Assembly: GCA_017456805.1 (NCBI GenBank)
Contig: JAFTIQ010000024.1
Coordinates: forward strand, 1 to 53,764
Length of the DNA: 53,764 nt
Source of the DNA: Lentisphaeria bacterium
GTDB lineage: Bacteria; Verrucomicrobiota; Lentisphaeria; Victivallales; UBA1829
Reading direction: 5' to 3'
Of this stretch, positions 33,824-43,455 are shown in pieces (position 1 is the stretch's first letter; every line of letters begins with the position of its first letter). A program made the position numbers and the translations under genes. Below the pieces are notes generated by a model. It searched no databases. It saw only the letters and a list, made by a program, of their open reading frames with translations, and was not told where the DNA came from.

Positions 33824-35593
33824 ATGAAAATAACAGAAATAAAAGATCAGTTGATGCGTTTTGGGAGATTTTTGAAGGAGCGGTCAGAGAAGATCCTGGG
33901 ATTCTTTTCTCTTTCCAAAGGGGAAGTGCTTTATCTTGCTCTGATGTATTTTCTGCTGCTTGTTTTCAACTATTTTATCATTGCGCTCCATGGTTTTTCT
34001 CTTTCGTATTCCAAAGTTTTTCCGGGGATCGGATGTCTGGATGAGATCGTTTTTCTGCAGTTGCTGCTGATGACCGGACATTTTCTCTGCTTGCGGAGCC
34101 GATGGTATTTGTGGGGAGTCGTTACGATCCATTTTCTTGTTTTAACGGGACTGCTTGGGATTTATCTGACCACGGGGACGTTTTTCTGTGAATCGATCCT
34201 GTATCTGGTCTATGACACAACGTGGGAGGAGACAAAAGGATTTTTTGCCGCGTATGTCAGCTGGAAAAGTTTGCTGATTCTGACGGGGATCCTTCTGGTT
34301 TATTTCATCCCCATGCACTTTGCGGGGAAACTCTGTTTCATGCGGAAAAAATATTGCCGGGGCGATCTCTTCAGTATTATATTTCTGCTTTTGCTTTTTC
34401 TGCCCTTTCTGATCCGGACCATACTGGAGCTTCCCCGGGAAAACAGGACCTGTTCTGCGGTTTCGGAACGGATTCAGGCAATTCATCCCTTCAGCCGGAT
34501 CAGAGAGCAAATCAGGATGTTTCACGCCCACGCGGGGGCGTTTACGCTGGAAATGCGGCATCGGAAAGCACCGGAATCTGTGATTCTTCAGCCGGCGCTG
34601 GAGAAACAGCCTCCGGTGGGGGTGCTGGTGATCGGGGAATCGGCGATCCGGTCCCATCATTCCATTTACGGCTATTCCAGAAACACTACTCCGAATCTGA
34701 TGCGGTACCGGAAGGAGATCGCTGCATTTGATGATGTGATTGCGGTTCTTCCCATGACGATCACCGCATTGAAATACTGGCTGACCGATATGACGCTGGA
34801 GAACCGGCATGTGAAATGGACGATTTTTGATGTTCTTCAGAAAGCCGGATACCGGGTGGATGTGATTACCAATCAGAACAAATCCGGCTGGGCGGATTCC
34901 CCGCTCCAGATGATTTTTTCCAGCGCAGAATCCATTCATTATATGCATGAAGAGAACTTCAGCGATCTGGCGGAAGATGCCGATGCAAAGATCTATGATG
35001 AGAACCTGCTGCCGCATTTTCAGAAATGGATCCGGGAGAACCGGGAAAATCCTTCCGCAAAACCCCGCCTGCTCGTGGTTCACCTCTTCGGAAGCCATGA
35101 ACCGTACCGGTCAAGATATCCGGAAGGGTTCGCCCCGGAACTGCAGAATGATCCGGCATATCCGGCAAGAGTCAATGAATATGATTCCTCCATCCGTTAT
35201 TCTGATAGGATCCTCGGAAACATTCTGGATGCCCTGAGCCAATTGAAACAGCCCTCCTTTATGATTTACCTTTCCGATCATGGATCTGTCTGCGAAACCA
35301 GCAATTTGCGGACTCCGAATTCGGTTGAAAATTCCGCTTATGAGATCCCGTTTCTGATCTGGACAAATCAGAAATACCGGGCGGTTCTTCCGGAGATTTC
35401 AGTCCGGATGAAAAAGTCGGAACATATTCCGCTTCAAGCGGATATGGCTCATGCGGGGCTTCTGGAAATGATGGGAGTCATTCTTCCGGAAGAGCCTGAA
35501 ACGGGAAATTTTCTTTCCGGGAAATTCCAGGCTCCTCCGAGAACGGTGAATGAGGGGCGGCAGCCTTACCGGAAGCACCCCGATCAGGAATAA
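33824..35593 (+). CDS. Second phosphoethanolamine-transferase-like membrane enzyme
   Basis: A 589 aa protein. ATG at 33824 follows AGGAAAAGG; the frame runs back to 33230 only as shadow of the HAD gene. Five spans (about 33-56, 74-90, 95-117, 146-165, 181-201). VLVIGESAIRSHHSIYGYSR (from 268) is the nucleophile block and MIYLSDHGSVCE the metal site. More distant from the gene at 31164 than a recent duplicate would be. A different acceptor is likely. Confidence 0.82.
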   Translation: MKITEIKDQLMRFGRFLKERSEKILGFFSLSKGEVLYLALMYFLLLVFNYFIIALHGFSLSYSKVFPGIGCLDEIVFLQLLLMTGHFLCLRSRWYLWGVVTIHFLVLTGLLGIYLTTGTFFCESILYLVYDTTWEETKGFFAAYVSWKSLLILTGILLVYFIPMHFAGKLCFMRKKYCRGDLFSIIFLLLLFLPFLIRTILELPRENRTCSAVSERIQAIHPFSRIREQIRMFHAHAGAFTLEMRHRKAPESVILQPALEKQPPVGVLVIGESAIRSHHSIYGYSRNTTPNLMRYRKEIAAFDDVIAVLPMTITALKYWLTDMTLENRHVKWTIFDVLQKAGYRVDVITNQNKSGWADSPLQMIFSSAESIHYMHEENFSDLAEDADAKIYDENLLPHFQKWIRENRENPSAKPRLLVVHLFGSHEPYRSRYPEGFAPELQNDPAYPARVNEYDSSIRYSDRILGNILDALSQLKQPSFMIYLSDHGSVCETSNLRTPNSVENSAYEIPFLIWTNQKYRAVLPEISVRMKKSEHIPLQADMAHAGLLEMMGVILPEEPETGNFLSGKFQAPPRTVNEGRQPYRKHPDQE

Positions 35594-35599
35594 AACGGC

Positions 35600-37657
35600 T
35601 TAATCGTCATCCTCATCCAACATTCTGAGAATATCTTCATAGGCTTTGAGTTTTTCATCTTCAGAAGCCTCTTTCTTCAGATCATCCGGCACATTCCGTT
35701 CGCAAATATCATCCGGGATCTCTCTGAGGAAGGGGGAGGGAACGCAGCGGATGAATTCTTTGAACCGGAACCGTTCGCCTGCGTAGGTCATGAACAGCTC
35801 TTCCCGTGCCCGGGTGATCGCCACATAGAACAGACGCCGTTCTTCCTCCAAACCGTTTTCATTCAGAGAACGTTCGTGGGGGAATAACTTGTTTTCCATC
35901 CCGACGATAAAGACGACCGGATATTCCAAACCTTTGGATGCGTGGACCGTTGACATGACAGGGGCATCTTCGTTTTCCTCCTCTGTCCGGTCATTTTCAT
36001 CCATCAGGGAGAAGGTTTCCACGAAATCCTGCAATGTGGGTTTTTCGCCTTCATGTTCCTGTTTGAAACGCAAGGCAAAACTTCCCAGAAAGCTTAGAAA
36101 TTCATAAACATTTTCCTGACGGTAATTTGCCTCATCAAGATCTCTGTAAATCCGCTGGAGTCCGTTCAGATAACCGATTTCCGTCAAAAAATTCTGAGCG
36201 GTTTCTGCAAGAAATTCTGTTTCAGAAAATTCCTTACGGTACTTATCAAACAGAGCGGCGAACTCCTGAACGGCGGCCTTCGGTTTTGCCGTAAGGGTGG
36301 CAAGGAACGTGTCACTCTTGATGATATCAAAAAAGGAGAGTTCCGGGGCAGAGGCTTTCAGTTCTCTCATTCTGAGGATCGCCTTATCCCCGATCCCCCT
36401 GGGCGGAGTCCCGATGATCCGCAGGAAGCCCTGTTCATCCCGTTCATTGATGATCAGTTTCAGATAAGTTGCGGCATCCTTGACCTCTTTCCGTTGAAAG
36501 AATTCCTGTCCGCCCACGATTTTGGGGCGGATATGAGCGCGCCGGAACTCCTGTTCAAAAAGACGGGAAAGGTGATTGGAACGGTAGAGGATCGCAAAAT
36601 CGGAATAGGAGCGTTCTCCGCGGATGACCATATTCTGGATGGTATTCACCACGAAACGCGCTTCTTCTTCTCCGTTCGGGGTTTTAACGACCCGCAGGAT
36701 CTCTCCGGTTCCTTTTGCCGACCACAGGTTTTTATCATACCGGCTGCTGTTGCCCCCGATGACTGCATTGGCTGCGTTCAGGATCCGGTTTGTGGAACGG
36801 TAATTCTGTTCCAGTTTGATTTCTTTGGTTCCCGGAAAGATTTTCGGGAAATCCAGAATATTGGAAATATCTGCACCGCGCCAGGCATAAATACTCTGAT
36901 CGTCGTCACCGACAACACAAAGATTCATCCGGTCTCCGGCAAGTAATTTTACGATTTGAAACTGAGCTGTATTGGTGTCCTGATATTCATCCACCAGAAG
37001 ATAGCGGTAGGTTTCCTGGCATTTTTTCAGGGTCTCCGGAGATTGTTCAAAGATCCGGAGGGTGAGCATCAGCATGTCATCAAAGTCGATGACGTTCTGC
37101 AATTCCATAAGCTGCTGATACCGTTCGTAAACGAGAGTAATATTTTCCTCTCCCGGATGATGCAGAGCGACTTCTGTTTTTGCTTCATCGGGCCACCAGA
37201 GTTTGTTTTTCCAGTTGGAGATGGCAGCAGCGGCGACCTCTGTCGGGAGTTCATCTTTGCTGAACCCCAGTTCTGCTGCGGCTTGACGGATGATGCTTTT
37301 CTGGTCGCTCTCATCCGCGATAGTGAAGGACGTATTGTAATTTCCTGCGAGAGCGATATGTTTCCGCAGGATCCGTCCGCAGAAAGAGTGGAAGGTTCCG
37401 AGCGTAACTTTCCGTGCTTTTTCCGGATCGATCAGCCGCTGAAGGCGATCTTTCATTTCCCGGGCGGCTTTGTTCGTGAAGGTCACTCCCAGAATTGCTT
37501 CCGGCGGGATCCCGCAATCGATCATGAATGCGATTCTGGCAGTGATCACACTTGTTTTTCCGGTGCCCGCACCTGCGAGCACCAGAAGAGGGCCTTCCGT
37601 ATGTGTCGCGGCCTCCCGCTGCTGCGGGTTCAGCCGGTCAAGATACGCTGCCTGCAT
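35600..37657 (-). CDS. uvrD: UvrD/PcrA-type ATP-dependent DNA helicase
   Basis: A 685 aa SF1A helicase. It has a Q-motif (LNPQQREAA), Walker A AGAGTGKT (28-35), VTFTNKAAREM, LVDEYQDTN, VVGDDDQSIYAWRGA, LEQNYRST, TVHASKGLEYP and VAITRAREEL. Full length for the family. Acts in excision repair and replication restart. Start lies 3 bp after the PurO stop, so the two are co-transcribed. Confidence 0.93.
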   Translation of the reverse strand: MQAAYLDRLNPQQREAATHTEGPLLVLAGAGTGKTSVITARIAFMIDCGIPPEAILGVTFTNKAAREMKDRLQRLIDPEKARKVTLGTFHSFCGRILRKHIALAGNYNTSFTIADESDQKSIIRQAAAELGFSKDELPTEVAAAAISNWKNKLWWPDEAKTEVALHHPGEENITLVYERYQQLMELQNVIDFDDMLMLTLRIFEQSPETLKKCQETYRYLLVDEYQDTNTAQFQIVKLLAGDRMNLCVVGDDDQSIYAWRGADISNILDFPKIFPGTKEIKLEQNYRSTNRILNAANAVIGGNSSRYDKNLWSAKGTGEILRVVKTPNGEEEARFVVNTIQNMVIRGERSYSDFAILYRSNHLSRLFEQEFRRAHIRPKIVGGQEFFQRKEVKDAATYLKLIINERDEQGFLRIIGTPPRGIGDKAILRMRELKASAPELSFFDIIKSDTFLATLTAKPKAAVQEFAALFDKYRKEFSETEFLAETAQNFLTEIGYLNGLQRIYRDLDEANYRQENVYEFLSFLGSFALRFKQEHEGEKPTLQDFVETFSLMDENDRTEEENEDAPVMSTVHASKGLEYPVVFIVGMENKLFPHERSLNENGLEEERRLFYVAITRAREELFMTYAGERFRFKEFIRCVPSPFLREIPDDICERNVPDDLKKEASEDEKLKAYEDILRMLDEDDD

Positions 37658-37659
37658 GA

Positions 37660-38298
37660 TTATTGAGCATCCTTGACAGCAAGTTCGTAGTCAGCACCGT
37701 TCCAGACAGCTGCTGCTGCGGTGACAGGATTTTCAAATTCTGCGAAGACTCCGCCGCCGATCACATGGTCGCAGATCTCTGCCGGAGTGGCAGCTGCAAG
37801 TTCCGGTTCCAGATTTCCGTGGCAGGGTGCATTTTTGGTGTAGGTGGAAACATAAACCATCTTGCCGGGTTCCAGCGGGAACGTGCGGACAAGAACAGCA
37901 TCTTTGCGGACAATCCCGAGAATACCGGTGTTGGTTTCAGCATCGACACCGGCTGCAACACGGGGAGTATCCAGACTGTCTTTTTCATAATCCATTGCCA
38001 GAAGAGAGAGCGCAAACGCATCCCGCAGATTCATGCCTGCCATGATCTTTTCAATGATGGGATCGGTATGGGAGCCATTGGTTGCAACTGCAATTTTTCC
38101 GGAAAGACGGACACAGTTGTATGCGATATAGGGGTTCTTGGAAAGATCAGATTCAAAGCCCTTCCGGGGAATGATGGAAATGGTCTGGTTTGCAAGATGT
38201 GCCGTTCTGTTGGGGAAAGAACGGGAGGAGACGCGATACGCCGCCACAGGTTTTCCATCTTTTGTCATGCCAGCTGCTACAATTCTACCGAGATACAT
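37660..38298 (-). CDS. purO: PurO-type IMP cyclohydrolase
   Basis: A 212 aa protein. MYLGRIVAAGM and VAAYRVSSRSFPNR are the family entry signature, followed by IAYNCVR, ATNGSHTDPI and the C-terminal STYTKNA. Closes FAICAR to IMP, the last step of de novo purine synthesis. PurO is best known from archaea; bacteria usually use the C-terminal activity of PurH. No other purine gene is here. Confidence 0.85.
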   Translation of the reverse strand: MYLGRIVAAGMTKDGKPVAAYRVSSRSFPNRTAHLANQTISIIPRKGFESDLSKNPYIAYNCVRLSGKIAVATNGSHTDPIIEKIMAGMNLRDAFALSLLAMDYEKDSLDTPRVAAGVDAETNTGILGIVRKDAVLVRTFPLEPGKMVYVSTYTKNAPCHGNLEPELAAATPAEICDHVIGGGVFAEFENPVTAAAAVWNGADYELAVKDAQ

Positions 38299-38362
38299 GT
38301 TTTTCTCCTTATGTTTGTTGTATTTATGTCAAAGTTTTTTGACTGTTCTGTTTTTCAGGGGC

Positions 38363-40504
38363 TTACACATAGAACCATTTCAAATAAATCATACAGCCAG
38401 CCCATGCAAGGATCACCGCCAGAAGAGTCCAGTAAATGATCTTTCTGGTGCGCGCCTTCTTATCCACAAATCCTTTGGAAAAGGCGGATACGATATCACC
38501 ATACAGGAACCGGGAGCCTTTGGGCTTTTCCGGCGTATGAGTAAAAATCAGTCCCATCCGGTTGGTAAGTTTCATCCGGGGGTTGACTGCCCAGCCGCTT
38601 GCCGCAAAAAAGTCGGAGACGTGTCTCCGGCACAGCTTGAGTATCGAAACCATGATCATCGGACCGCTGATCACAAAAATAATTCCGATCAGAACAAGCA
38701 GGACGTTCCAGACGGGAATGGATTTCAAAGTGTTGACGATCAAGGCGAAGGCACTTCCCAATGCTGCCAGACCGACTCCTCCGCCCATCAGCATCATGGA
38801 GCCGCTTACGGCAGGTGTCTGCTTGCTCGCTGTCTGAGCAACTTCCCCGGGAAGTTTGCCGTTGGTCAGATCTTTGCTCAGGCTTGTTTCCATCGCTTTG
38901 CTCCGGGAGGAGAAAAATTTGTCTGCCTGCTTCTCCAGAAATTCGCCGAACCGGATAAAGGGCATCTGGATCGCTTCTCCCAGCGATACCGGCTGCTGGA
39001 CAAAATCAATCACTTTCGCATCCCATTCCACACCGTCTTTTCCAATGAATACCCCGGTTCTTCCAACGAAGATATCCCGCATGGTTCCGGAGGTGATCGC
39101 AACGGCAAGCGTCATGGTTTTCAATTCATTAGGCATCCCGGTGGAAAGCGCAACGTACATGACACAGATATTGCTCCGCTGAATGATCTTTTTGTGAGAG
39201 GCAATATCTGTTACTTTGCAGCTCAATGTGTAATGACAGCTGTCCATGATCAAATGTCCGGACTGGATCAGACTCAGTTTTTCCGGGTTGAAAAGCGAGG
39301 AAAGGTTGATAAAGTTATTGACAAAATCGACCATCCGGTGCTGATAAAGGATCAGCTTCCGCAGGGAGGCATAGGCTTCGATCTCTTTTTTGACTTCCCG
39401 GTCCCGTTCGATCAATTCGATCGCGGCTGCCGGAACCTTCTTTTCCAGATATTCCCGTATTTTTTCAGAGGGAATGGTGTTGACTGCTCCCTCCGGAGTC
39501 CGGGCGAGCCAGTCTTTCCGGGGCGCAAGTTTCTCTTTGATCCAGCCCCATTCCTGTTCCGTAAGTTCTCCCTTCCGGATGAGGAATCCGAGTTTCTGCG
39601 CCATTTCAAAGAAGGCACGCAATCCTTTTCCCTTCTCCGGGTTGATCCAGCCGTTCAGAGTAAGAACGCAGGATGGATCCGGGATCGCGCAGGGGGCGTT
39701 CCCGATGAAATCACCCATCGCTTTGCTGTCCAGCGGGTCAAAATGCTGCATCGCGGAAAAGCGATCTGCGGAACAACCGGCAACTGCATGACAAAGCAGG
39801 AAATACTGGTCGATCACCTCTTCCACGACAATATATTTTTCATAAAATTCCTGTGTTTTTCCGCCGCATGGGAAGAGGGCTTTTCCTTTTTCTTCCTGAT
39901 GCCAGACATGACAATTTTCCAATTCTGCCTGGAATTTTTCATTGAGTTCCTGATCGATTCCGGGCAGCCCGGTCACATCTTCCACGCTTCCGCAAACGGC
40001 AATAGCATCCCGGATATATTCCGCCAGAAGTTCATTATCATTATTTTCCGCAGTGATCACTCCATCGCCGTTGCCGCAGCTGTTCAGAACAAGATTTCTC
40101 CGATCCAGCACCTGCTCCAGCGTGATCTCATCACTGTCGCTCAAACCGAGATTCTGTAAAATGATCCGGGCGGTAGAGACCATGATCGCGGCATCTTCCG
40201 ATTCCATATTCACAGCGGAAAGCTTCAATACCGGGGAGCCCTCTTCGATCCCGGAAGGATCTTTCATCATTCCGAGCAGCCAGAGAATGGCATGTTTCAG
40301 TTCATCCGGCCGGATCCGATTGTTCTGATCGGTATCGACCAGTGTCAGAAAATCAATATCATACACGATGGAATCCAGCGGCATCCCAGTGACTGCCCAA
40401 TGTGCGGGATCCAGATTTGCTGCGGCATTCAGATCTTTTGCCGTTTTGATCACGATCTGCCGGCTGCCGGCGATCTTCTGAAATTCCGGATGACGTTCTT
40501 TCAT
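38363..40504 (-). CDS. Large conserved membrane protein with EF-hand-like loop
   Basis: A 713 aa protein I cannot assign to a named family. Near residue 57 is DTDQNNRIRPDEL, an EF-hand-like calcium loop, and NGDGVITAEN near 145 is a second. The middle ~350 residues are soluble. Hydrophobic spans lie near 545-565 and 578-602, with a last one at the C-terminus (IIYWTLLAVILAWAGCMIYL). ATG overlaps the WecA-like stop (ATGA). Confidence 0.75.
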   Translation of the reverse strand: MKERHPEFQKIAGSRQIVIKTAKDLNAAANLDPAHWAVTGMPLDSIVYDIDFLTLVDTDQNNRIRPDELKHAILWLLGMMKDPSGIEEGSPVLKLSAVNMESEDAAIMVSTARIILQNLGLSDSDEITLEQVLDRRNLVLNSCGNGDGVITAENNDNELLAEYIRDAIAVCGSVEDVTGLPGIDQELNEKFQAELENCHVWHQEEKGKALFPCGGKTQEFYEKYIVVEEVIDQYFLLCHAVAGCSADRFSAMQHFDPLDSKAMGDFIGNAPCAIPDPSCVLTLNGWINPEKGKGLRAFFEMAQKLGFLIRKGELTEQEWGWIKEKLAPRKDWLARTPEGAVNTIPSEKIREYLEKKVPAAAIELIERDREVKKEIEAYASLRKLILYQHRMVDFVNNFINLSSLFNPEKLSLIQSGHLIMDSCHYTLSCKVTDIASHKKIIQRSNICVMYVALSTGMPNELKTMTLAVAITSGTMRDIFVGRTGVFIGKDGVEWDAKVIDFVQQPVSLGEAIQMPFIRFGEFLEKQADKFFSSRSKAMETSLSKDLTNGKLPGEVAQTASKQTPAVSGSMMLMGGGVGLAALGSAFALIVNTLKSIPVWNVLLVLIGIIFVISGPMIMVSILKLCRRHVSDFFAASGWAVNPRMKLTNRMGLIFTHTPEKPKGSRFLYGDIVSAFSKGFVDKKARTRKIIYWTLLAVILAWAGCMIYLKWFYV

Positions 40505-41592
40505 TCTTCCCCCTTCAATGTGTACTGCAGGAAACAGAGCATCAAGTAAATCACGAGTCCCTGAATAACGATGAGAATACTGGTAAAAAGATCGCCCCGC
40601 AGCAGGGATAATGCGCCGAGACCTGCAATAATGGAAAGCAGATGCACCATGTTTACCGCTTGCGCCCTGCTCAGTCCCATGTGCCAGAACCGGTGGGAAA
40701 TATGATTGTGATCCCCCACATAGATCGGTTTATGATTTTTCAGCCGGATCAATACCACTGTCAGTGTATCCAGAAGCGGGATTGCGAGAATAAACAGCGG
40801 AATCAGGATATTCAGCCGGGTCGATGAAACTTCCGGCGTGAAATAGGTCACTTTTGTGCTGATATAAGCAATCAGAAACGCCAGCAGATGACTGCCGCTG
40901 TCCCCCATGAACAGTTTTGCCGGATTCTTATTGAAAAACCAGAACCCGAGCGCAGCACCGCAGGAAACCGCAGAAAGAACTGAAACCAGATATTGTCCGT
41001 TGACGATCCCGGCAATGCCGAAAAACAGAAACGATATCACAGCCGTGCCCGCCGCCAATCCATCCATATTGTCAAAGAAATTGATGGCATTGAAAATCAG
41101 GACGAACCAGAAGATTGTCACAAGGACACTCAGCCAGTCCCAGGGCAGAAACATGGAGATCTTCGCTCCGCCCCAGAGAACCGCCGCCGCACTGATCAGG
41201 ATCTGTCCAATCAGTTTCTTCCAGGCTTTCATGGAGTATTTGTCATCGTACAGCCCGAGAAATACGGTTGCCGTAATGCAGAGTCCAAGGGTAATGATCT
41301 GTCCTTTGATCAGTTGAAGTCCGCTGTTCCATTCTGTGATTCCGGCAAATTTTTCCCCGAACAGCCAACCGATCCCTCCCAGAACGGCGAAGGTCAGCCC
41401 GAACGCAGTGTACATGGCAAGCCCTCCCAGCAGAGGTGTTGCTTTTTTATGCTGTTTATGCTGTTCGCAAGCCGGGATATCCAGAAAACCGGTTTTGTGA
41501 GCCAGCTTCATGAACAGAGGAGTCAGCAGAACAGAAAAAATACATGCCGCTGCAAAAATCAAAAAACAAATCACAGGAAGTGAGGTCAGCAT
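40501..41592 (-). CDS. WecA/MraY-family undecaprenyl-phosphate sugar-phosphate transferase
   Basis: A 363 aa protein with about ten spans. Motifs: LLGGLAMY near the start, DDKYSMKAWKK, NFFDNMDGLAAG, KLFMGDSGSH, and the DHNHISHR loop. Starts lipid-linked synthesis of a surface polysaccharide by moving a HexNAc-1-phosphate to undecaprenyl phosphate. Linked by overlap to the next gene. Confidence 0.9.
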   Translation of the reverse strand: MLTSLPVICFLIFAAACIFSVLLTPLFMKLAHKTGFLDIPACEQHKQHKKATPLLGGLAMYTAFGLTFAVLGGIGWLFGEKFAGITEWNSGLQLIKGQIITLGLCITATVFLGLYDDKYSMKAWKKLIGQILISAAAVLWGGAKISMFLPWDWLSVLVTIFWFVLIFNAINFFDNMDGLAAGTAVISFLFFGIAGIVNGQYLVSVLSAVSCGAALGFWFFNKNPAKLFMGDSGSHLLAFLIAYISTKVTYFTPEVSSTRLNILIPLFILAIPLLDTLTVVLIRLKNHKPIYVGDHNHISHRFWHMGLSRAQAVNMVHLLSIIAGLGALSLLRGDLFTSILIVIQGLVIYLMLCFLQYTLKGEE

Positions 41593-41697
41593 AAATCGCC
41601 TTTCATCGTTAATCTTTCAGGTATGGTATTATACTTCCACTTCGGCAGTTTTGCAATCAATTTTATGGAAATATTCCGGTTTTTCCGCACCTGTTTT

Positions 41698-42486
41698 TCA
41701 GCAGATCTGCAAAACACCCCAGATGACCAGCACGGTAAAAAGGATAATTCCGCCCGACACAATGATATTTATGGAGCGGTTCTTCTGTTCCTTTTCATAA
41801 ATCATCTGATTTCCGCGCTGAAGGAGAGCGAGAGTCTCCGTTTCCACTGTATTTACCCGTTCCATCTGAGGATCCGGTGTGTTGATGAGCTCATTTTCTG
41901 CGGTGATCCGAGCTTCAAACATCTGCTGCAAATCTGCTGCTCTGGAAAGCTCCCGGATAATCTTCAGATACTGCTGCAAACAGTGGATCCGTTCTCCCGC
42001 ACGTTTTTTTGCCTGCCGGATCATTTCCAGATTCCGCTGCTGTTCTTCCTGTACTTTCTGCAGATTTTCCTTTTCCTGGGAGAGAATCTGTTCTTCCTGC
42101 TGCTGTTTCAGGAGATGTTCAAGTTTCTTCCGGAGCAGTTCATCTGCAAACTTTTGAGCAAGAATGAAATTCCTTGCCTTCGGGAAATGTTTGTACCGGA
42201 ACAGATCCTTTTCTTCAGAGATGTTCAGATGAACAAACAGGGAATAATAATATGCCCAGCCGTTTTCCGGATCGTTCCACAGGATCTCTTTGGCAAGCCG
42301 GCTCGCTGATTCATATTCTCCGATCTCCGTCATGATCCGCAGACGGTGAAGTTCCGGTGTCTCTGAAGCAATCACCTGTTTTTCCCATTCTTCCTGCTGA
42401 AATTCCTCTGTTTCTGCTTGAATATCCGGGGAGACCGGAATACTCCAGGGAGAGCTCTGCAGTTCAACTGAATTGGTTTCTTCCAT
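41698..42486 (-). CDS. Tail-anchored coiled-coil protein
   Basis: A 262 aa protein. Residues ~45-105 form TPR-like helices, ~120-170 are a Gln/Glu-rich coiled coil (LKQQQEEQILSQEKENLQ), and the last 20 (INIIVSGGIILFTVLVIWGV) form a single C-terminal span. No signal peptide. Function unknown; shape fits a cytoplasmic scaffold on the membrane. Confidence 0.75.
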   Translation of the reverse strand: MEETNSVELQSSPWSIPVSPDIQAETEEFQQEEWEKQVIASETPELHRLRIMTEIGEYESASRLAKEILWNDPENGWAYYYSLFVHLNISEEKDLFRYKHFPKARNFILAQKFADELLRKKLEHLLKQQQEEQILSQEKENLQKVQEEQQRNLEMIRQAKKRAGERIHCLQQYLKIIRELSRAADLQQMFEARITAENELINTPDPQMERVNTVETETLALLQRGNQMIYEKEQKNRSINIIVSGGIILFTVLVIWGVLQIC

Positions 42487-42506
42487 CTTTTACCGCCTTT
42501 ATATGA

Positions 42507-43247
42507 TTATAACTTCTCTGAAATATTCTGTGACGCAAGAACAACAAGATCCGCCAGATGCTTTGATTGATCCCGCATATAGATTTCCGCGCCGGAAATA
42601 CTGATTCCGGCAATGCTTCTGCCGTTTCTGTCAAGAATCGGCGCTGCCAGACAATAGACCCCGGCTTCGTGTTCACAATCATCGACGGCATACCCCCGTT
42701 CCCGGATCTTCTGCAGTTCCTCCCGCATCTCCGACTCCGAGGTAATGGTGTTTTTCGTAAATTTTTTATATTCCATTCCCGGAAGCAGACTGTCGATCGC
42801 AGTGTCTCCCAGAAAGGCGAAAATTGCCTTCCCAACCCCCGTGCAGTAGAGCGGATTCATTTTTCCAATCAAAGATCCCATCCGGATCGGACGGCTCCCA
42901 TCAACTTTGTCGATGTAAATGATCTGATCCCCCTGCAATTTCGCCAGATGAACCGTCTCCTGTGTTTGACGGGCAAGTTCTTCCAGAATGGGATGGGCGA
43001 TTTTTGTCAGGGGATTCTGCTGGAATGCCACATTCCCGAGCCGGACAAATCCCGCACCAAGTGTATAAAGTCCATTTTGAACACGCAGATAATCATGGTC
43101 TACCATAAATTTCAACATGCGGAATGTGGTGCTTTGAGGAATTCCGGATTCTATGGAAAGACTCTTTCCGCTGATCCCGTGATTTGTCCGGGCAATCAGC
43201 TCCAGAAGCTCAAACAATTTTGAGAAACTCTTCTCGCCGTTTTTCAT
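42507..43247 (-). CDS. IclR-family transcription regulator
   Basis: A 246 aa protein. N-terminal winged HTH (LFELLELIARTNHGISGKSL then GIPQSTTFRMLKFM) and the IclR effector domain (VHLAKLQGDQIIYIDKVDG; YCTGVGKAIFAF; GYAVDDCEHEAGVYCLAAPI; IAGISISG). Lies downstream of the GH36 gene on the same strand with a ~208 bp gap holding its own promoter region. Likely controls use of galactosides. Confidence 0.92.
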   Translation of the reverse strand: MKNGEKSFSKLFELLELIARTNHGISGKSLSIESGIPQSTTFRMLKFMVDHDYLRVQNGLYTLGAGFVRLGNVAFQQNPLTKIAHPILEELARQTQETVHLAKLQGDQIIYIDKVDGSRPIRMGSLIGKMNPLYCTGVGKAIFAFLGDTAIDSLLPGMEYKKFTKNTITSESEMREELQKIRERGYAVDDCEHEAGVYCLAAPILDRNGRSIAGISISGAEIYMRDQSKHLADLVVLASQNISEKL

Positions 43248-43455
43248 TGATTTTTCCTGTGCTTTTTCTGTTGTTTGAATAATATAATTTGTTTTTTTTA
43301 CTTTTCAATCTCATATTATAAGAATAAAAGAAAAATTTCCGGAAAAATGAAAAGCGAAAGGGGATCGTGCCAGAGTATCTTCTTCGAATACCCCGGCAGA
43401 ATCCCCGGTTTTTCAGTTTCTTCTGATGAACTGATTTTTCAGATTTTCCGGATCC

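Noticed and set aside
30676..35593. Recent duplication of the two transferase genes
   Set aside because: Both have the same fold and motifs, but sequence between motifs differs strongly; they are old paralogues.
38138..40159. 673-codon plus-strand frame
   Set aside because: Antisense to the 713 aa membrane protein, whose motifs and coupling to its neighbour are convincing.
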